Positions 16,274-23,259 of a stretch of DNA of 42,979 bases are shown in pieces; position 1 is the stretch's first letter, and each line of letters starts with the position of its first letter. The translations under genes and the position numbers were made by a program. A model generated the notes under the pieces. That model was not told the origin of the DNA, searched no databases, and worked only from the letters and a program-made list of their open reading frames with translations. This DNA comes from Deltaproteobacteria bacterium. Its GTDB lineage: Bacteria; Desulfobacterota; Syntrophobacteria; BM002. The stretch lies in NCBI GenBank assembly GCA_022340745.1, contig JAJDNL010000066.1, positions 1-42,979 of the forward strand. Direction: 5' to 3'.

Positions 16274-16292
16274 AGGTATCCCCCTCTCATTT

Positions 16293-16511
16293 TAGATTTC
16301 AGATTTAAGATTGTAGATTGCAGATTTTACACTTCAAACCAGCAATCTGACATTGTTAGTTCTAGTTCATTGAGTCCTCAGTGGCACTAGCTAACAAGAA
16401 TTCACTTTACGTTAGAAATAGCTTGATCGGCAGGAATATCTCATTATCTATGAAATAGGGTCAATGTTATTTTTTCAAATCTTCAATCTGAAATCTAAAA
16501 TCTACAATCGT
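16293..16511. repeat. Opposed heptamer arrays, unit TAGATTT / AAATCTA, upstream of the selenoprotein
   Basis: Left array 16293-16327: TAGATTT, CAGATTT, AAGATTG, TAGATTG, CAGATTT. Right array 16477-16511: AAATCTT, CAATCTG, AAATCTA, AAATCTA, CAATCGT. The 149-base spacer must contain the selenoprotein promoter or a leader; I see no gene in it. Confidence 0.85.
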
Positions 16512-16522
16512 TACAGCTCCAC

Positions 16523-16554
16523 TACTCCAGTACTCCAGTACTCCAGTACTCCAT
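16523..16554. repeat. Tandem octamer TACTCCAG, four copies
   Basis: TACTCCAG three times and TACTCCAT once, ending exactly at the stop codon of the MBL gene (16555). One of the few arrays with period eight instead of seven. Confidence 0.85.
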
Positions 16555-17946
16555 TCATTCTATTATAAAGCTCTCCTCGAATGTGGGAACCACCACATCC
16601 CATCCCAATCTCTGCTGGATTTTCTCTGCCAATGATGCCGAAGCATCAGGCTCTCCGTGAACGAGAAAAGTTCTTTTGGGGGGTCGATTGAAGCCCATAA
16701 GCCAGGCCAAGATCTCGTTGGAGTCTGCGTGGGCGGAGAATCCGGATATATTTTCAACCTGGGCTCGAGTGGAGATATATTTTCCATGGATTTTTACTGT
16801 ACGCTCTCCGTCCAAGATTGTTCTTCCTCTTGTGCCTTCCGCCTGGTAGCCAATAAACAACAGGGTATCTTGGGCACGAGGCAACCGATGCCTCAAGTGA
16901 TGCAGGATGCGGCCGCCGGTGGCCATGCCGCTGGCAGAAATGATAATGGCACGTTCATCGAGTTCATTCAGAGCCTTTGATTGGTCGCGGTGTCTACAGA
17001 AATGAATCTGCTGCGGCTGAAGAATGCGGATGCCGTTCAGTTCCAGAACTTTGGCTGTCAGATCATAATACCCTTTTCTCTGTTCAAAAACAGTCGTTGT
17101 ATCTATTGCCATGGGTGAATCTACATAGACAGGGAGTGGAGGTGTCTCTTTCTGGTCCTCCAATTCCCTCAAGGCGTAAAGGAGTTGTTGCGTGCGGCCC
17201 ACGGCAAATGCTGGTATGACCAGCACTCCCCCTCTTTCCACGCTTGCATTGATTACGCGTGCCAGGTCCTTTTCAGGCGTGCTATTGTGATGCAGGCGGC
17301 CGCCGTAGGTGGATTCCAAAACAAGATAGTCCACCTCGAATGCCTGGACCGGATCTCGGAGGATAGGGCGCGCCGGTCTTCCAAGGTCGCCACTGAAGAC
17401 GATCCTCTGCACCTTTCCTTCCGCCATTGACTTCACGTCTACAAATGAAGAACCGAGGATGTGTCCTGCGTCTTTGAACTTAACCCGCAGTGTATCAGTA
17501 ATGAATATGTCCTCGCCGTAGTGATACGGCGCAAATCGTGACAGCGTTGTCTCCGCATCCTCTACTGTGTACAGTGGCAGTGCGGGTCGGTGCTTGGAGA
17601 ATCCCTTTTTATTAGCCCAATGGGCGTCTTCTTCCTGCAGGTGGCCGCAGTCGCGTAACATGATCTTGCAAAGATCATAGGTGGCATGGGTGCAGTGGAT
17701 CTCGCCCTTGAAACCCTCGTTGCACAGACGGGGCAAAAAACCCGAATGATCAATGTGAGCATGGGTGAGAAAAACCCGATCTATTTGAGCGGGAGGAACC
17801 GGAAAAGGATCCCAATTCTTCAGTCGGTTTTTTTTCAACCCTTGGAAAAGGCCACAATCTATCAGCAGTCTATTCCCGTTGACTTCCAAGAGAAATCGTG
17901 ATCCGGTGACCGTACCTGTGGCACCGAGAAAGGTCAGAGTTGTCAT
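16555..17946 (-). CDS. MBL-fold beta-CASP ribonuclease (CPSF/YSH1-like)
   Basis: 463 residues. The N-terminal metallo-beta-lactamase domain holds the zinc motif HAHIDH at residues 62-67 (first zinc-binding motif), DAGHILGSS near 165, and SGDLG near 190. The beta-CASP part follows with ESTYGGR, PAFAVGRTQQLLYAL, ISASGMATGGRILHHL, and the terminal motif SGFSAHAD near 400. These features define bacterial CPSF73-like RNases, which act as endo/5'-exonucleases in mRNA turnover, though substrate is unproven for most members. Full family length. The start ATG at 17946 begins the conserved MTTLTFLGATGTVTGS. No obvious partner gene. Confidence 0.93.
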   Translation of the reverse strand: MTTLTFLGATGTVTGSRFLLEVNGNRLLIDCGLFQGLKKNRLKNWDPFPVPPAQIDRVFLTHAHIDHSGFLPRLCNEGFKGEIHCTHATYDLCKIMLRDCGHLQEEDAHWANKKGFSKHRPALPLYTVEDAETTLSRFAPYHYGEDIFITDTLRVKFKDAGHILGSSFVDVKSMAEGKVQRIVFSGDLGRPARPILRDPVQAFEVDYLVLESTYGGRLHHNSTPEKDLARVINASVERGGVLVIPAFAVGRTQQLLYALRELEDQKETPPLPVYVDSPMAIDTTTVFEQRKGYYDLTAKVLELNGIRILQPQQIHFCRHRDQSKALNELDERAIIISASGMATGGRILHHLRHRLPRAQDTLLFIGYQAEGTRGRTILDGERTVKIHGKYISTRAQVENISGFSAHADSNEILAWLMGFNRPPKRTFLVHGEPDASASLAEKIQQRLGWDVVVPTFEESFIIE

Positions 17947-17970
17947 ACCAGCTCCGGTAGTGAAAAAGGC

Positions 17971-18176
17971 TAGGCACTAAGCACTAAGAACCAAATTATC
18001 TAAGAATTCAGGAGTCAGAATCCAGAATCCAAGAGGCAAAAACACAGAGAGTGTTATTCCTATTCTGGCTACTGGCTACCTGAGCTTTTACGATTTAAAC
18101 GACTTGAACGATTTCAACCCCTCACCGCTTGCCGCTTACCGCTCACTGCTTACCATTTACCGTTCACTGGTAACCA
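17971..18176. repeat. Several adjoining heptamer arrays (TAAGCAC, CAGAATC/TACTGGC, CTTACCG) plus a nonamer array
   Basis: 17971-17991: TAGGCAC, TAAGCAC, TAAGAAC. 18009-18036: CAGGAGT, CAGAATC, CAGAATC, CAAGAGG, opposed by 18063-18083: TTCTGGC, TACTGGC, TACCTGA. 18091-18117: three nonamers CGATTTAAA, CGACTTGAA, CGATTTCAA. 18121-18176: CTCACCG, CTTGCCG, CTTACCG, CTCACTG, CTTACCA, TTTACCG, TTCACTG, GTAACCA. Essentially the whole gap between the MBL and NUDIX genes is repeats. Confidence 0.85.
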
Positions 18177-18181
18177 GGACG

Positions 18182-18733
18182 TTATGCTTTCAGATATTCT
18201 GTGTATTCTCTGCAAAACCTGTCGAAGCTATCCTCTTCTCCTGCTCGTAGTCTTCTGAGCTTTTCGCAAATCAATAAGTCTGTTGGGAAGGCCATCCTTT
18301 CAGGTAAGGATTCAAGGAAAAAGAACTCCGCCTTGCGGGCGTCAGAGCCCGGTTGCAGTTGGCCTCCAGTCAGCCTTCCCAGAAACCAGACACCCACTGT
18401 CTGGTGCTCTGGATCATGGAAGTTCGAGTGGACGTCGAACACAGGCCCCAGCTCCACCTCCAACCCGGTTTCTTCATTCAATTCGCGGCTGGCGCAAAGC
18501 CGGATATCTTCATCCCACTCAACGTGGCCGCAGGGAATACACCACATACCATCATAGGAACCGCGCCGCTTGATCAGGAGCAACCTGCCCTGTCGCAGAA
18601 TTATGACCGCAACCCCAACGGTTGGGTTTTTGTACTGAATGAAACCACATTCCAGGCAAGAGGGACGGAGTCGCTCGCTTTGAGGGTTTAGCGTAAGGGA
18701 TCCACCGCACAATGGGCAGTAGTAATAATCCAT
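18182..18733 (-). CDS. NUDIX hydrolase with N-terminal zinc ribbon
   Basis: 183 residues from the ATG at 18733 (MDYYYCPLCGGSL); GGAG lies upstream, whereas the longer ORF begins with TTG. The N-terminus has a zinc ribbon, CPLCGG and CLECG, as in the NudC-like/zinc-ribbon Nudix group. The Nudix box is intact: G-HVEWD-E-DIRLCAS-RELNEETGLEV, with the Mg-binding RExxEE core. The family cleaves nucleoside diphosphates linked to another moiety; the substrate cannot be told from sequence alone. The C-terminus is helical and charged. Confidence 0.9.
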   Translation of the reverse strand: MDYYYCPLCGGSLTLNPQSERLRPSCLECGFIQYKNPTVGVAVIILRQGRLLLIKRRGSYDGMWCIPCGHVEWDEDIRLCASRELNEETGLEVELGPVFDVHSNFHDPEHQTVGVWFLGRLTGGQLQPGSDARKAEFFFLESLPERMAFPTDLLICEKLRRLRAGEEDSFDRFCREYTEYLKA

Positions 18734-18807
18734 CAGAGACGAATCTCCATTCAACGGTAAGCAGGCTATAAAACGCCCAGCCCCTACCCCACATCAGCGA
18801 AACAGAT

Positions 18808-18831
18808 AACCCTCCAGTGTGCTGGAGGGTT
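18808..18831. repeat. Perfect hairpin AACCCTCCAG-TGTG-CTGGAGGGTT; gene-free stretch 18734-19103
   Basis: Ten-base perfect stem with a four-base loop, 75 bases upstream of the NUDIX start. No T-run on either strand. The 370-base gap otherwise holds the 39-base direct repeat and heptamer arrays described separately; I see no gene in it. Confidence 0.55.
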
Positions 18832-18882
18832 ACTCAACATCGAAAACCTGCTTCCTAGGGCCAGTTTGTGTATGATTTATGA

Positions 18883-18960
18883 TTTGTCCTTCGGACTCCC
18901 ACCCTTCGGGCGGGTTCCCGGTTTGTCCTTCGGACTCCCACCCTTCGGGCGGGTTCCCTG
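18883..18960. repeat. Two direct copies of a 39-base unit with UUCG hairpins
   Basis: The units at 18883-18921 and 18922-18960 are nearly identical. Each contains GTCCTTCGGAC, a stem closed by a C(UUCG)G tetraloop, followed by CCCACCCTTCGGGCGGG, a second stem with a UUCG loop. In RNA each copy would fold into two very stable hairpins. Confidence 0.75.
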
Positions 18961-18963
18961 TTT

Positions 18964-19055
18964 CAGATTGTAGATTGCAGATTGAGGTGCATGCAATCCT
19001 TACCGTGAGGTACTGAGCTCTTCAATCTAAAATCTGCATTCTTAAATCTAAAATC
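18964..19055. repeat. Opposed heptamer arrays, unit CAGATTG / TAAAATC
   Basis: Left array 18964-18984: CAGATTG, TAGATTG, CAGATTG. Right array 19021-19055: TTCAATC, TAAAATC, TGCATTC, TTAAATC, TAAAATC. Spacer about 36 bases. Confidence 0.8.
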
Positions 19056-19103
19056 TCTGGGCTCCATCACTGCATCAGACTACCCAAATAGGTGTTCATT
19101 TTC

Positions 19104-19298
19104 TCATAAGTCAATAATCATGTCCGCTTCACTACCGCATCTCTCGCAGGTGAAGGATTTCTTTTCTTGTTTCTCCACTCCTGCGGCCTTCTTCTCTGGA
19201 TCTTCCACAGGTACAAGTTCGCAGGTCACAATCATCTCGGCCTCATTGCCGCAGTTCTCGCAGGTGCACACTTCCATCATTTGTCTTTTTTCGGTCAT
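19104..19298 (-). CDS. Small double zinc-ribbon protein
   Basis: 64 residues from the ATG at 19298, chosen for the GGAGAAG site upstream. It holds two similar Cys-rich knuckles: CTCENCGNEAEMI at about residues 11-23 and FTCERCGSEADMI at about 49-61, joined by a charged Lys/Glu linker. The internal duplication (CE.CG.EA.MI) suggests two metal sites or one shared zinc. Function unknown; similar tiny zinc-ribbon proteins are common in sulfate reducers. Confidence 0.7.
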   Translation of the reverse strand: MTEKRQMMEVCTCENCGNEAEMIVTCELVPVEDPEKKAAGVEKQEKKSFTCERCGSEADMIIDL

Positions 19299-19383
19299 GC
19301 TCTTCTCCTTTGATAAGCAAGGTTGCTTTCCGGAATCTGCCCAAATTATAGTATCTGGCCTTGGTGAAAGCAACGAGAAGATT

Positions 19384-19594
19384 TGAGATTGAAGATTGCA
19401 GACTGTAAATTATAGATTTTGGTTGAGGATGAAGAAAACGAGAAATTCCAAATCCAAAACACTCATTCTGCAATCCACAATCCGCCATCGTTGGGACGGC
19501 TCGAGTGCGTTTATTCTTGCATCTTTCCTTCCCTTTCCGTAAGCTACTTTGGGCAATTTAGATTTCAGATTTGTGATGTAAGGTTGCAGTTCTT
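19384..19594. repeat. Heptamer arrays TGAGATT / AAATCCA and TAGATTT; gene-free stretch 19299-19841
   Basis: 19384-19418: TGAGATT, GAAGATT, GCAGACT, GTAAATT, ATAGATT. About 19443-19490: AAATTCC, AAATCCA, AAACACT, CATTCTG, CAATCCA, CAATCCG, the opposite orientation. 19560-19594: TAGATTT, CAGATTT, GTGATGT, AAGGTTG, CAGTTCT. The stretch 19595-19750 shows no recognisable gene or repeat. Confidence 0.7.
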
Positions 19595-19754
19595 AGTTTG
19601 CTTGATCTTCTCTCGAGTACGATTCTCCAAACAGAGTTTCAATGTCCTTTCTGATTCCTTGCTATTGGGAAGGTTCCGAAAAGGAAGCGTTCGTCCCACC
19701 ACTGTTCCAAGCACCTTTGGTACAGTGGGAGTAGTGACCCATTCTTCCTGTTGG

Positions 19755-19783
19755 TTGACATCAACTTCTGATACTATTGTAAG
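19755..19783 (+). promoter_or_regulatory. Putative promoter for the pentapeptide-repeat gene
   Basis: TTGACA at 19755-19760, 17-base spacer, TGTAAG at 19778-19783. Transcription would start inside the large hairpin at 19785-19829. Confidence 0.4.
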
Positions 19784-19784
19784 A

Positions 19785-19829
19785 TTAACCCGGATGTTTC
19801 ATAAGCAATTCATGAAACATCCGGGTTAA
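19785..19829. repeat. Perfect 18-base inverted repeat with CCGGAT core
   Basis: TTAACCCGGATGTTTCAT at 19785-19802 is perfectly reverse-complemented at 19812-19829, with a nine-base loop. It ends thirteen bases before the start codon of the pentapeptide gene. A related hairpin (CCGGATAATTCACG) is at 26421-26465, marking a dispersed palindromic repeat family. Confidence 0.8.
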
Positions 19830-19841
19830 GGGGCAGGCACG

Positions 19842-20486
19842 ATGGCCGATCCAGAACATATGGCTAAACTCAGGCAAGGAGTGAAGGCTTGGAACACCTG
19901 GAGGGAAGAGAATCCGAATACTATTCCTCACCTCAACGGGGCAGATCTTTCCAGGGTCAACCTGAAAGGGGCATTCCTTGCAACCGCCGATCTTGAGGAG
20001 GCTTCTTTCGAGAAAGCCGATCTGGAAAAAGCAATCCTTTGGAAAGCCAACCTGCGAAAGTCGATTTTCTGGAGAGCCAATTTGGAATCTGCTGATTTTC
20101 TGGAGGCAGATTTAAGCGGTGCCGAATTGGTTAGAGCTAACCTTAAAGGTGCTGGTTTCTTGGGGGCTCACCTGGGACAGATCTCTCTGGCCGGTGCGGA
20201 TCTGGAAAGAGCGGATTTATGGAAGGCCAACCTGGTGCAGGCGAACCTCTACAAGGCGAATCTGCAAAAGGCGATTCTGTGGAGAACCGATCTGGCGAGG
20301 GCCAATCTTTCAGAGGCCAACCTGCTGGGGGCAGTGCTCTGGCGAGTCAGGCTGGTGGGAGCTTCAAACCTATCTGTTGGCCAGCTTTCCCAGGTCAAAA
20401 CCCTTTATGGAGCTGAATTGGACGCGGAGATCAGAGTGCGGATTGAGAAAGAATGTCCTCATATTTTGCAGAAACCGCAAAGGTGA
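19842..20486 (+). CDS. Pentapeptide-repeat protein
   Basis: 214 residues. From about residue 30 to 175 the sequence is a run of A(D/N)LxxA pentapeptides (GADLS, VNLKG, ADLEE, ADLEK, ANLRK, ANLES, ADLSG and so on), which fold as a right-handed quadrilateral beta-helix. Trp and Phe recur at fixed places (AILWKANL, SIFWRANL, AILWRTDL), an unusual aromatic ladder. N-terminal 25 residues are a short helical cap (HMAKLRQGVKAWNTWREENP), a pattern often seen before these repeats. Cytoplasmic; function not assigned, since the family ranges from gyrase protection to scaffolds. Confidence 0.9.
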   Translation: MADPEHMAKLRQGVKAWNTWREENPNTIPHLNGADLSRVNLKGAFLATADLEEASFEKADLEKAILWKANLRKSIFWRANLESADFLEADLSGAELVRANLKGAGFLGAHLGQISLAGADLERADLWKANLVQANLYKANLQKAILWRTDLARANLSEANLLGAVLWRVRLVGASNLSVGQLSQVKTLYGAELDAEIRVRIEKECPHILQKPQR

Positions 20487-20543
20487 TAATTGGTTTCCGA
20501 GCAAATTTGTTATATAAGAGAAGTTATCAGAAAGTGCTTGCAT

Positions 20544-20567
20544 TACTCCAATACTCCAGCACTCCAA
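20544..20567. repeat. Tandem octamer TACTCCAR, three copies
   Basis: TACTCCAA, TACTCCAG, CACTCCAA; the same octamer family as 16523-16554. The rest of the gap 20487-20677 shows nothing else. Confidence 0.7.
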
Positions 20568-20677
20568 AACCACCGGACATGTTTACCGGAAAAGCCACTG
20601 AACTCTGACCTGCCCTCAAATACCAGGTTTGCGATGTAAGATATATTTCTGTTGTTATGATAAATAGGGAGTCACAG

Positions 20678-21196
20678 ATGCAAAAAACATTACCAGAGGA
20701 AAAAGTCACCATTCAGGCAGCGGCCAGAACTCTGGGGGTTTCCAAGGGGACTGTGGTCCATTTCCTGAACAATGGTAAATTAACGCGCATAAAAGAAGGC
20801 TCGGCGGTTTTTGTCTCGATGGATGAGATTGAAACCTTGCTTGAGACAGAGAAAGAACCGGGTGTCATCACTCCTGAGGTCAAAGCCGCGAAAAGCGAGG
20901 CTGTGAGTACCGCTGAAAGTAAAATTGGTGACAGCGGCGGGACCACAGTCACCGTAGATAGAGCGCATTATGAGGAACTCCTGACCAGGGTGGGACAATT
21001 GGAAGTGGAGAAAGAAAACCTTTTAGTGTACAAGAAAAATATGGTCGAGACCAAAGGCGCCCTCAGCCATAAAGAGAGAGAATTTCAGCAGACGAAAGCC
21101 AAATTGCACCTGATGGAAGAAGAACTCAGACGACTCAAGAAAATGGGCTGGTGGAATAGGGTGTTTGGGCGCAAATGGAAGATGACAGGAGGATAA
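20678..21196 (+). CDS. Helix-turn-helix (excisionase/MerR-like) protein with coiled-coil tail
   Basis: 172 residues from the ATG at 20678, behind AGGGAG; an in-frame ATG at 20657 lacks a ribosome site. Residues about 10-55 form a winged HTH of the excisionase/MerR type: VTIQAAARTLGVSKGTVVHFLNNGKL with the wing residues AVFVSMDEIETLL. Residues about 95-165 are a heptad-rich coiled coil (LLTRVGQLEVEKENLLVY, FQQTKAKLHLMEEELRRLKK), ending in a basic W-rich tail (GWWNRVFGRKW). Probably a DNA-binding dimer. It has no obvious prophage neighbours. Confidence 0.7.
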   Translation: MQKTLPEEKVTIQAAARTLGVSKGTVVHFLNNGKLTRIKEGSAVFVSMDEIETLLETEKEPGVITPEVKAAKSEAVSTAESKIGDSGGTTVTVDRAHYEELLTRVGQLEVEKENLLVYKKNMVETKGALSHKEREFQQTKAKLHLMEEELRRLKKMGWWNRVFGRKWKMTGG

Positions 21197-21262
21197 CAGC
21201 GATGCAAGAGGCTTGGGCCAGCTCAGGGCTAGGTGGCCATGATTGGATATGTTCTGGTGCGT

Positions 21263-21280
21263 ATGTTTGAAATCAAACAT
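21263..21280. promoter_or_regulatory. Palindrome ATGTTTGA-AA-TCAAACAT; gene-free stretch 21197-21512
   Basis: Perfect eight-base half sites with a two-base centre. It could be an operator. The 316-base gap between the HTH gene and the sigma-54-preceded operon holds this and the promoter at 21465; the short ORF at 21243-21461 has no coding character. Confidence 0.35.
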
Positions 21281-21464
21281 TTCTATTGAACCACGCCCTA
21301 TCCGCAGTTTTTTCGAATCTTTGACCCCTTTACGCCGCAGTCGAACCTACTTCCGTCTATTTCCGGAGACTTTTTTCCTCACAATAACTAACTATATGAT
21401 AATATGGAAAAAGCCAGAATTTTTTCCCCTCTGCCTTGTCGCTTCTCAGTTGTTGCCTTGAGTT

Positions 21465-21480
21465 TGGCACATATTCTGCT
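21465..21480 (+). promoter_or_regulatory. Sigma-54-type (-24/-12) promoter
   Basis: TGGCACATATTCTGCT: the GG of TGGCAC and the GC of CTGCT stand exactly ten bases apart, as required for RpoN promoters (TGGCAC-N5-TTGCW). Located 33 bases before the ATG of the orphan DHp gene, giving a start of transcription about 21491. It would place the five-gene operon 21513-23115 under an enhancer-dependent activator. No enhancer-binding protein gene is in the window. Confidence 0.65.
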
Positions 21481-21512
21481 GTAACAGCTGGAAATACAAG
21501 CAGGGTGACCTA

Positions 21513-21932
21513 ATGACCGATGATTCTGGAACTCAAGGAGATAGACGGCAAGAAAAGGACAGGCGGAGCGGTACAGATAGACGGTCCGGACAGGATAGAC
21601 GGAGTTCCACTGACAGGCGGAGCAGCGAGGATAGACGGGAAGGCTGGGGAAAGATAGAAGATCAAAGGCTGCTCGGAGCTCTAACCACTGCGGCCACGGT
21701 GGCACATCTGTTCAGCCAACCTTTAACGATCATTATTGGCCACGTTGATTTACTTTTGTCCACTATTGAAGATAGCGTCACAAGAAACAAACTGCAAATA
21801 ATCAAAGAGCAGTTACAATCGTTAAGCGTGACATTACAGGATCTTAGAAGCCTTCGCGAGTATAAGACAGTAGATTTTGATGGTCTTAGCCTGCTGGACA
21901 TCAGCCTGCGAAGGACGAGAAAGCTGGATTAA
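21513..21932 (+). CDS. Orphan HisKA (DHp)-domain protein with DRR repeats
   Basis: 139 residues. Residues about 10-43 are five tandem DRRS/DRRx units (DRRQEKDRRSGTDRRSG), highly charged. Then comes a histidine-kinase dimerisation helix pair, VAHLFSQPLTIIIGHVDLLLS, with the His of 'AH' in the phospho-acceptor place and SL..LREYKTVDFDGLSLLDI at the end, typical of HisKA domains. The ATP-binding HATPase domain is absent, so it cannot autophosphorylate; it could act as a phosphotransfer or dimer scaffold for another kinase. AGGGTGA lies before the ATG. First gene of the operon, nine bases from the receiver gene. Confidence 0.72.
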   Translation: MTDDSGTQGDRRQEKDRRSGTDRRSGQDRRSSTDRRSSEDRREGWGKIEDQRLLGALTTAATVAHLFSQPLTIIIGHVDLLLSTIEDSVTRNKLQIIKEQLQSLSVTLQDLRSLREYKTVDFDGLSLLDISLRRTRKLD

Positions 21933-21940
21933 TCCTGGTA

Positions 21941-22366
21941 TTGTTGGCCTTGAGAAGAGATACAACTTTGCCAAATGATAAAAAGATAGAGATATTACTA
22001 TGGGACAAACACAGGACTGAAAGAGAAGTGGTCAATGAAATGCTCACCACGATAGGTTGCGATGTTACAGCCGTCCGGGATGAGCATGAGTGTCTCAGAG
22101 AATTTCGTGACCGAAAATATAATCTGGTAATTTTTGATCAAGATCTGCCCAAATTTGATGTACGAGGATTCGTTGATGATCTCGGAGAGATAGATGAATT
22201 GACGCCTGTGGCGATGATGGTAACGTTAGATGTTGAATTCTATCAGGAAAAATATGGTGATTCCAATATTGATTTTCTCATAGTCAAGCCCTTTGATTTG
22301 GGTCAGCTTAGGAACTTGGTAGAAGAAGCAATGAGGCTCTGTCAGAGGCTGAAAAGAACGGCTTGA
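21941..22366 (+). CDS. Response-regulator receiver protein (stand-alone)
   Basis: Up to 141 residues. Receiver pattern: IEILLWDKHRTEREVV, phospho-acceptor Asp in NLVIFDQDLPKFD, Thr in VAMMVTLD and Lys in FLIVKPFDLGQL. The usual pair of acidic residues at the N-terminal strand is reduced to one (WDKH), so metal binding may be altered. No output domain. The start is uncertain: the long form begins with TTG at 21941; a TTG at 21968 (just before PNDKK) has AGAAGAGA upstream. Paired with the preceding DHp protein, it looks like a phosphorelay half. Confidence 0.75.
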   Translation: MLALRRDTTLPNDKKIEILLWDKHRTEREVVNEMLTTIGCDVTAVRDEHECLREFRDRKYNLVIFDQDLPKFDVRGFVDDLGEIDELTPVAMMVTLDVEFYQEKYGDSNIDFLIVKPFDLGQLRNLVEEAMRLCQRLKRTA

Positions 22367-22421
22367 GTTGCGAGTCTGGGCATTGACAGGCTGGGACCGA
22401 AACAACCGAGGAGGTGAGAAG

Positions 22422-22625
22422 ATGGCTGGAAATGGCGGAGTTTATGACAGTGTGGAGAATATGTTAGCCAAACTCCACGTACTCAGGGATTCTTGTACAG
22501 GTGTAATTCATCGGGAAGAGTCCAACCCCAATCTAATCTGGTTTCAAGGCGCGGAGGCCATGTTGAAGGAAGCAGTTGATGAGCTGCAAAAAGCACTCAG
22601 TGCTCTGGAGGAGGGTAGCGCATGA
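22422..22625 (+). CDS. Small conserved protein, paralogue 1 of 3
   Basis: 67 residues from the ATG at 22422, with GGAGG upstream (the longer reading from 22368 has none). Begins MAGNGGVYDSVENMLAKLH and contains the core shared by all three copies: LRDSC.GV, then ESNPNLIWFQGAE and LKEAVDELQKALSALE. All helical, Cys25-type conserved cysteine (RDSC). Overlaps the next gene by four bases (ATGA), indicating translational coupling. No family recognised. Confidence 0.75.
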   Translation: MAGNGGVYDSVENMLAKLHVLRDSCTGVIHREESNPNLIWFQGAEAMLKEAVDELQKALSALEEGSA

Positions 22626-22825
22626 GTAACCAAGGCGAAGTTTATGACAATGTGGAAGGCATTCTAGCCAAGCTCCACGTACTCAGGGATTCTTGTGCTG
22701 GTGTCATGCATAAGGAAGAGTCCAACCCCAATCTAATCTGGTTTCAAGGCGCGGAGACTTTGTTGCAGGAAGCGGTGGATGAGCTGCAAAAAGCTCTCAG
22801 TGCTCTGGAGGGGGGGAGCGCATGA
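22622..22825 (+). CDS. Small conserved protein, paralogue 2 of 3
   Basis: 67 residues, MSNQGEVYDNVEGILAKLH. About 85 percent identical by eye to copy 1 over the core (LRDSCAGVMHKEESNPNLIW, then LQEAVDELQKALSALE). Its four-base ATGA overlaps with both neighbours. Arose by tandem duplication; the DNA is also closely similar, so the duplication is recent or maintained by conversion. Confidence 0.75.
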   Translation: MSNQGEVYDNVEGILAKLHVLRDSCAGVMHKEESNPNLIWFQGAETLLQEAVDELQKALSALEGGSA

Positions 22826-23115
22826 GTAACCAGGGAGAACTCTATGACCGTGTGGAAAGCATAGTAGCCAAGCTATATGTGCTGCGGGACTCTTGCACAG
22901 GAATACTACACACTGAAAAGTCAAATCCCAATTTGATTTGGTTTCGCGGGGCAGAGACTTTGCTGCAGGAGGCAGTGGACGAGCTGCAAAAAACACTTGG
23001 TGCTCTTGAAAGTGGCGAAGCAGCTGAACCGGCCGCGGTCGAGGATACAGAAGAGGAAGTTCCGGCTGAATCGGATGATGAGCAGGAAGAAAGTTCATCT
23101 GAAGAAGACGAATGA
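22822..23115 (+). CDS. Small conserved protein, paralogue 3 of 3, with acidic tail
   Basis: 97 residues. The first 67 match the other two copies (MSNQGELYDRVESIVAKLY, SNPNLIWFRGAE, LQEAVDELQKTLGALE) but with more divergence. A 30-residue acidic extension follows (EEEVPAESDDEQEESSSEED), absent in the others. The tail is disordered and strongly negative, which may serve for partner binding. Last gene of the apparent operon, convergent with the MerR-cyclase-like gene. Confidence 0.72.
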   Translation: MSNQGELYDRVESIVAKLYVLRDSCTGILHTEKSNPNLIWFRGAETLLQEAVDELQKTLGALESGEAAEPAAVEDTEEEVPAESDDEQEESSSEEDE

Positions 23116-23259
23116 GAGAAGGGTCACCGATTATGGGCTGTGCCCGCGCTCTTTTTCCGCTCGTTTAGCAATGTGGCAATACTCCTGCGGAGCCACTCCG
23201 GTAGGGGTTTGTTTATGTGGTTCATGGATGACAGCTCAGGAAACCCTGTGGTCCTGCAA

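Noticed and set aside
19419-19829. Plus-strand ORF of 136 residues in the gap before the pentapeptide gene
   Set aside because: It runs through heptamer arrays and the large hairpin, has no ribosome site and no protein-like composition.
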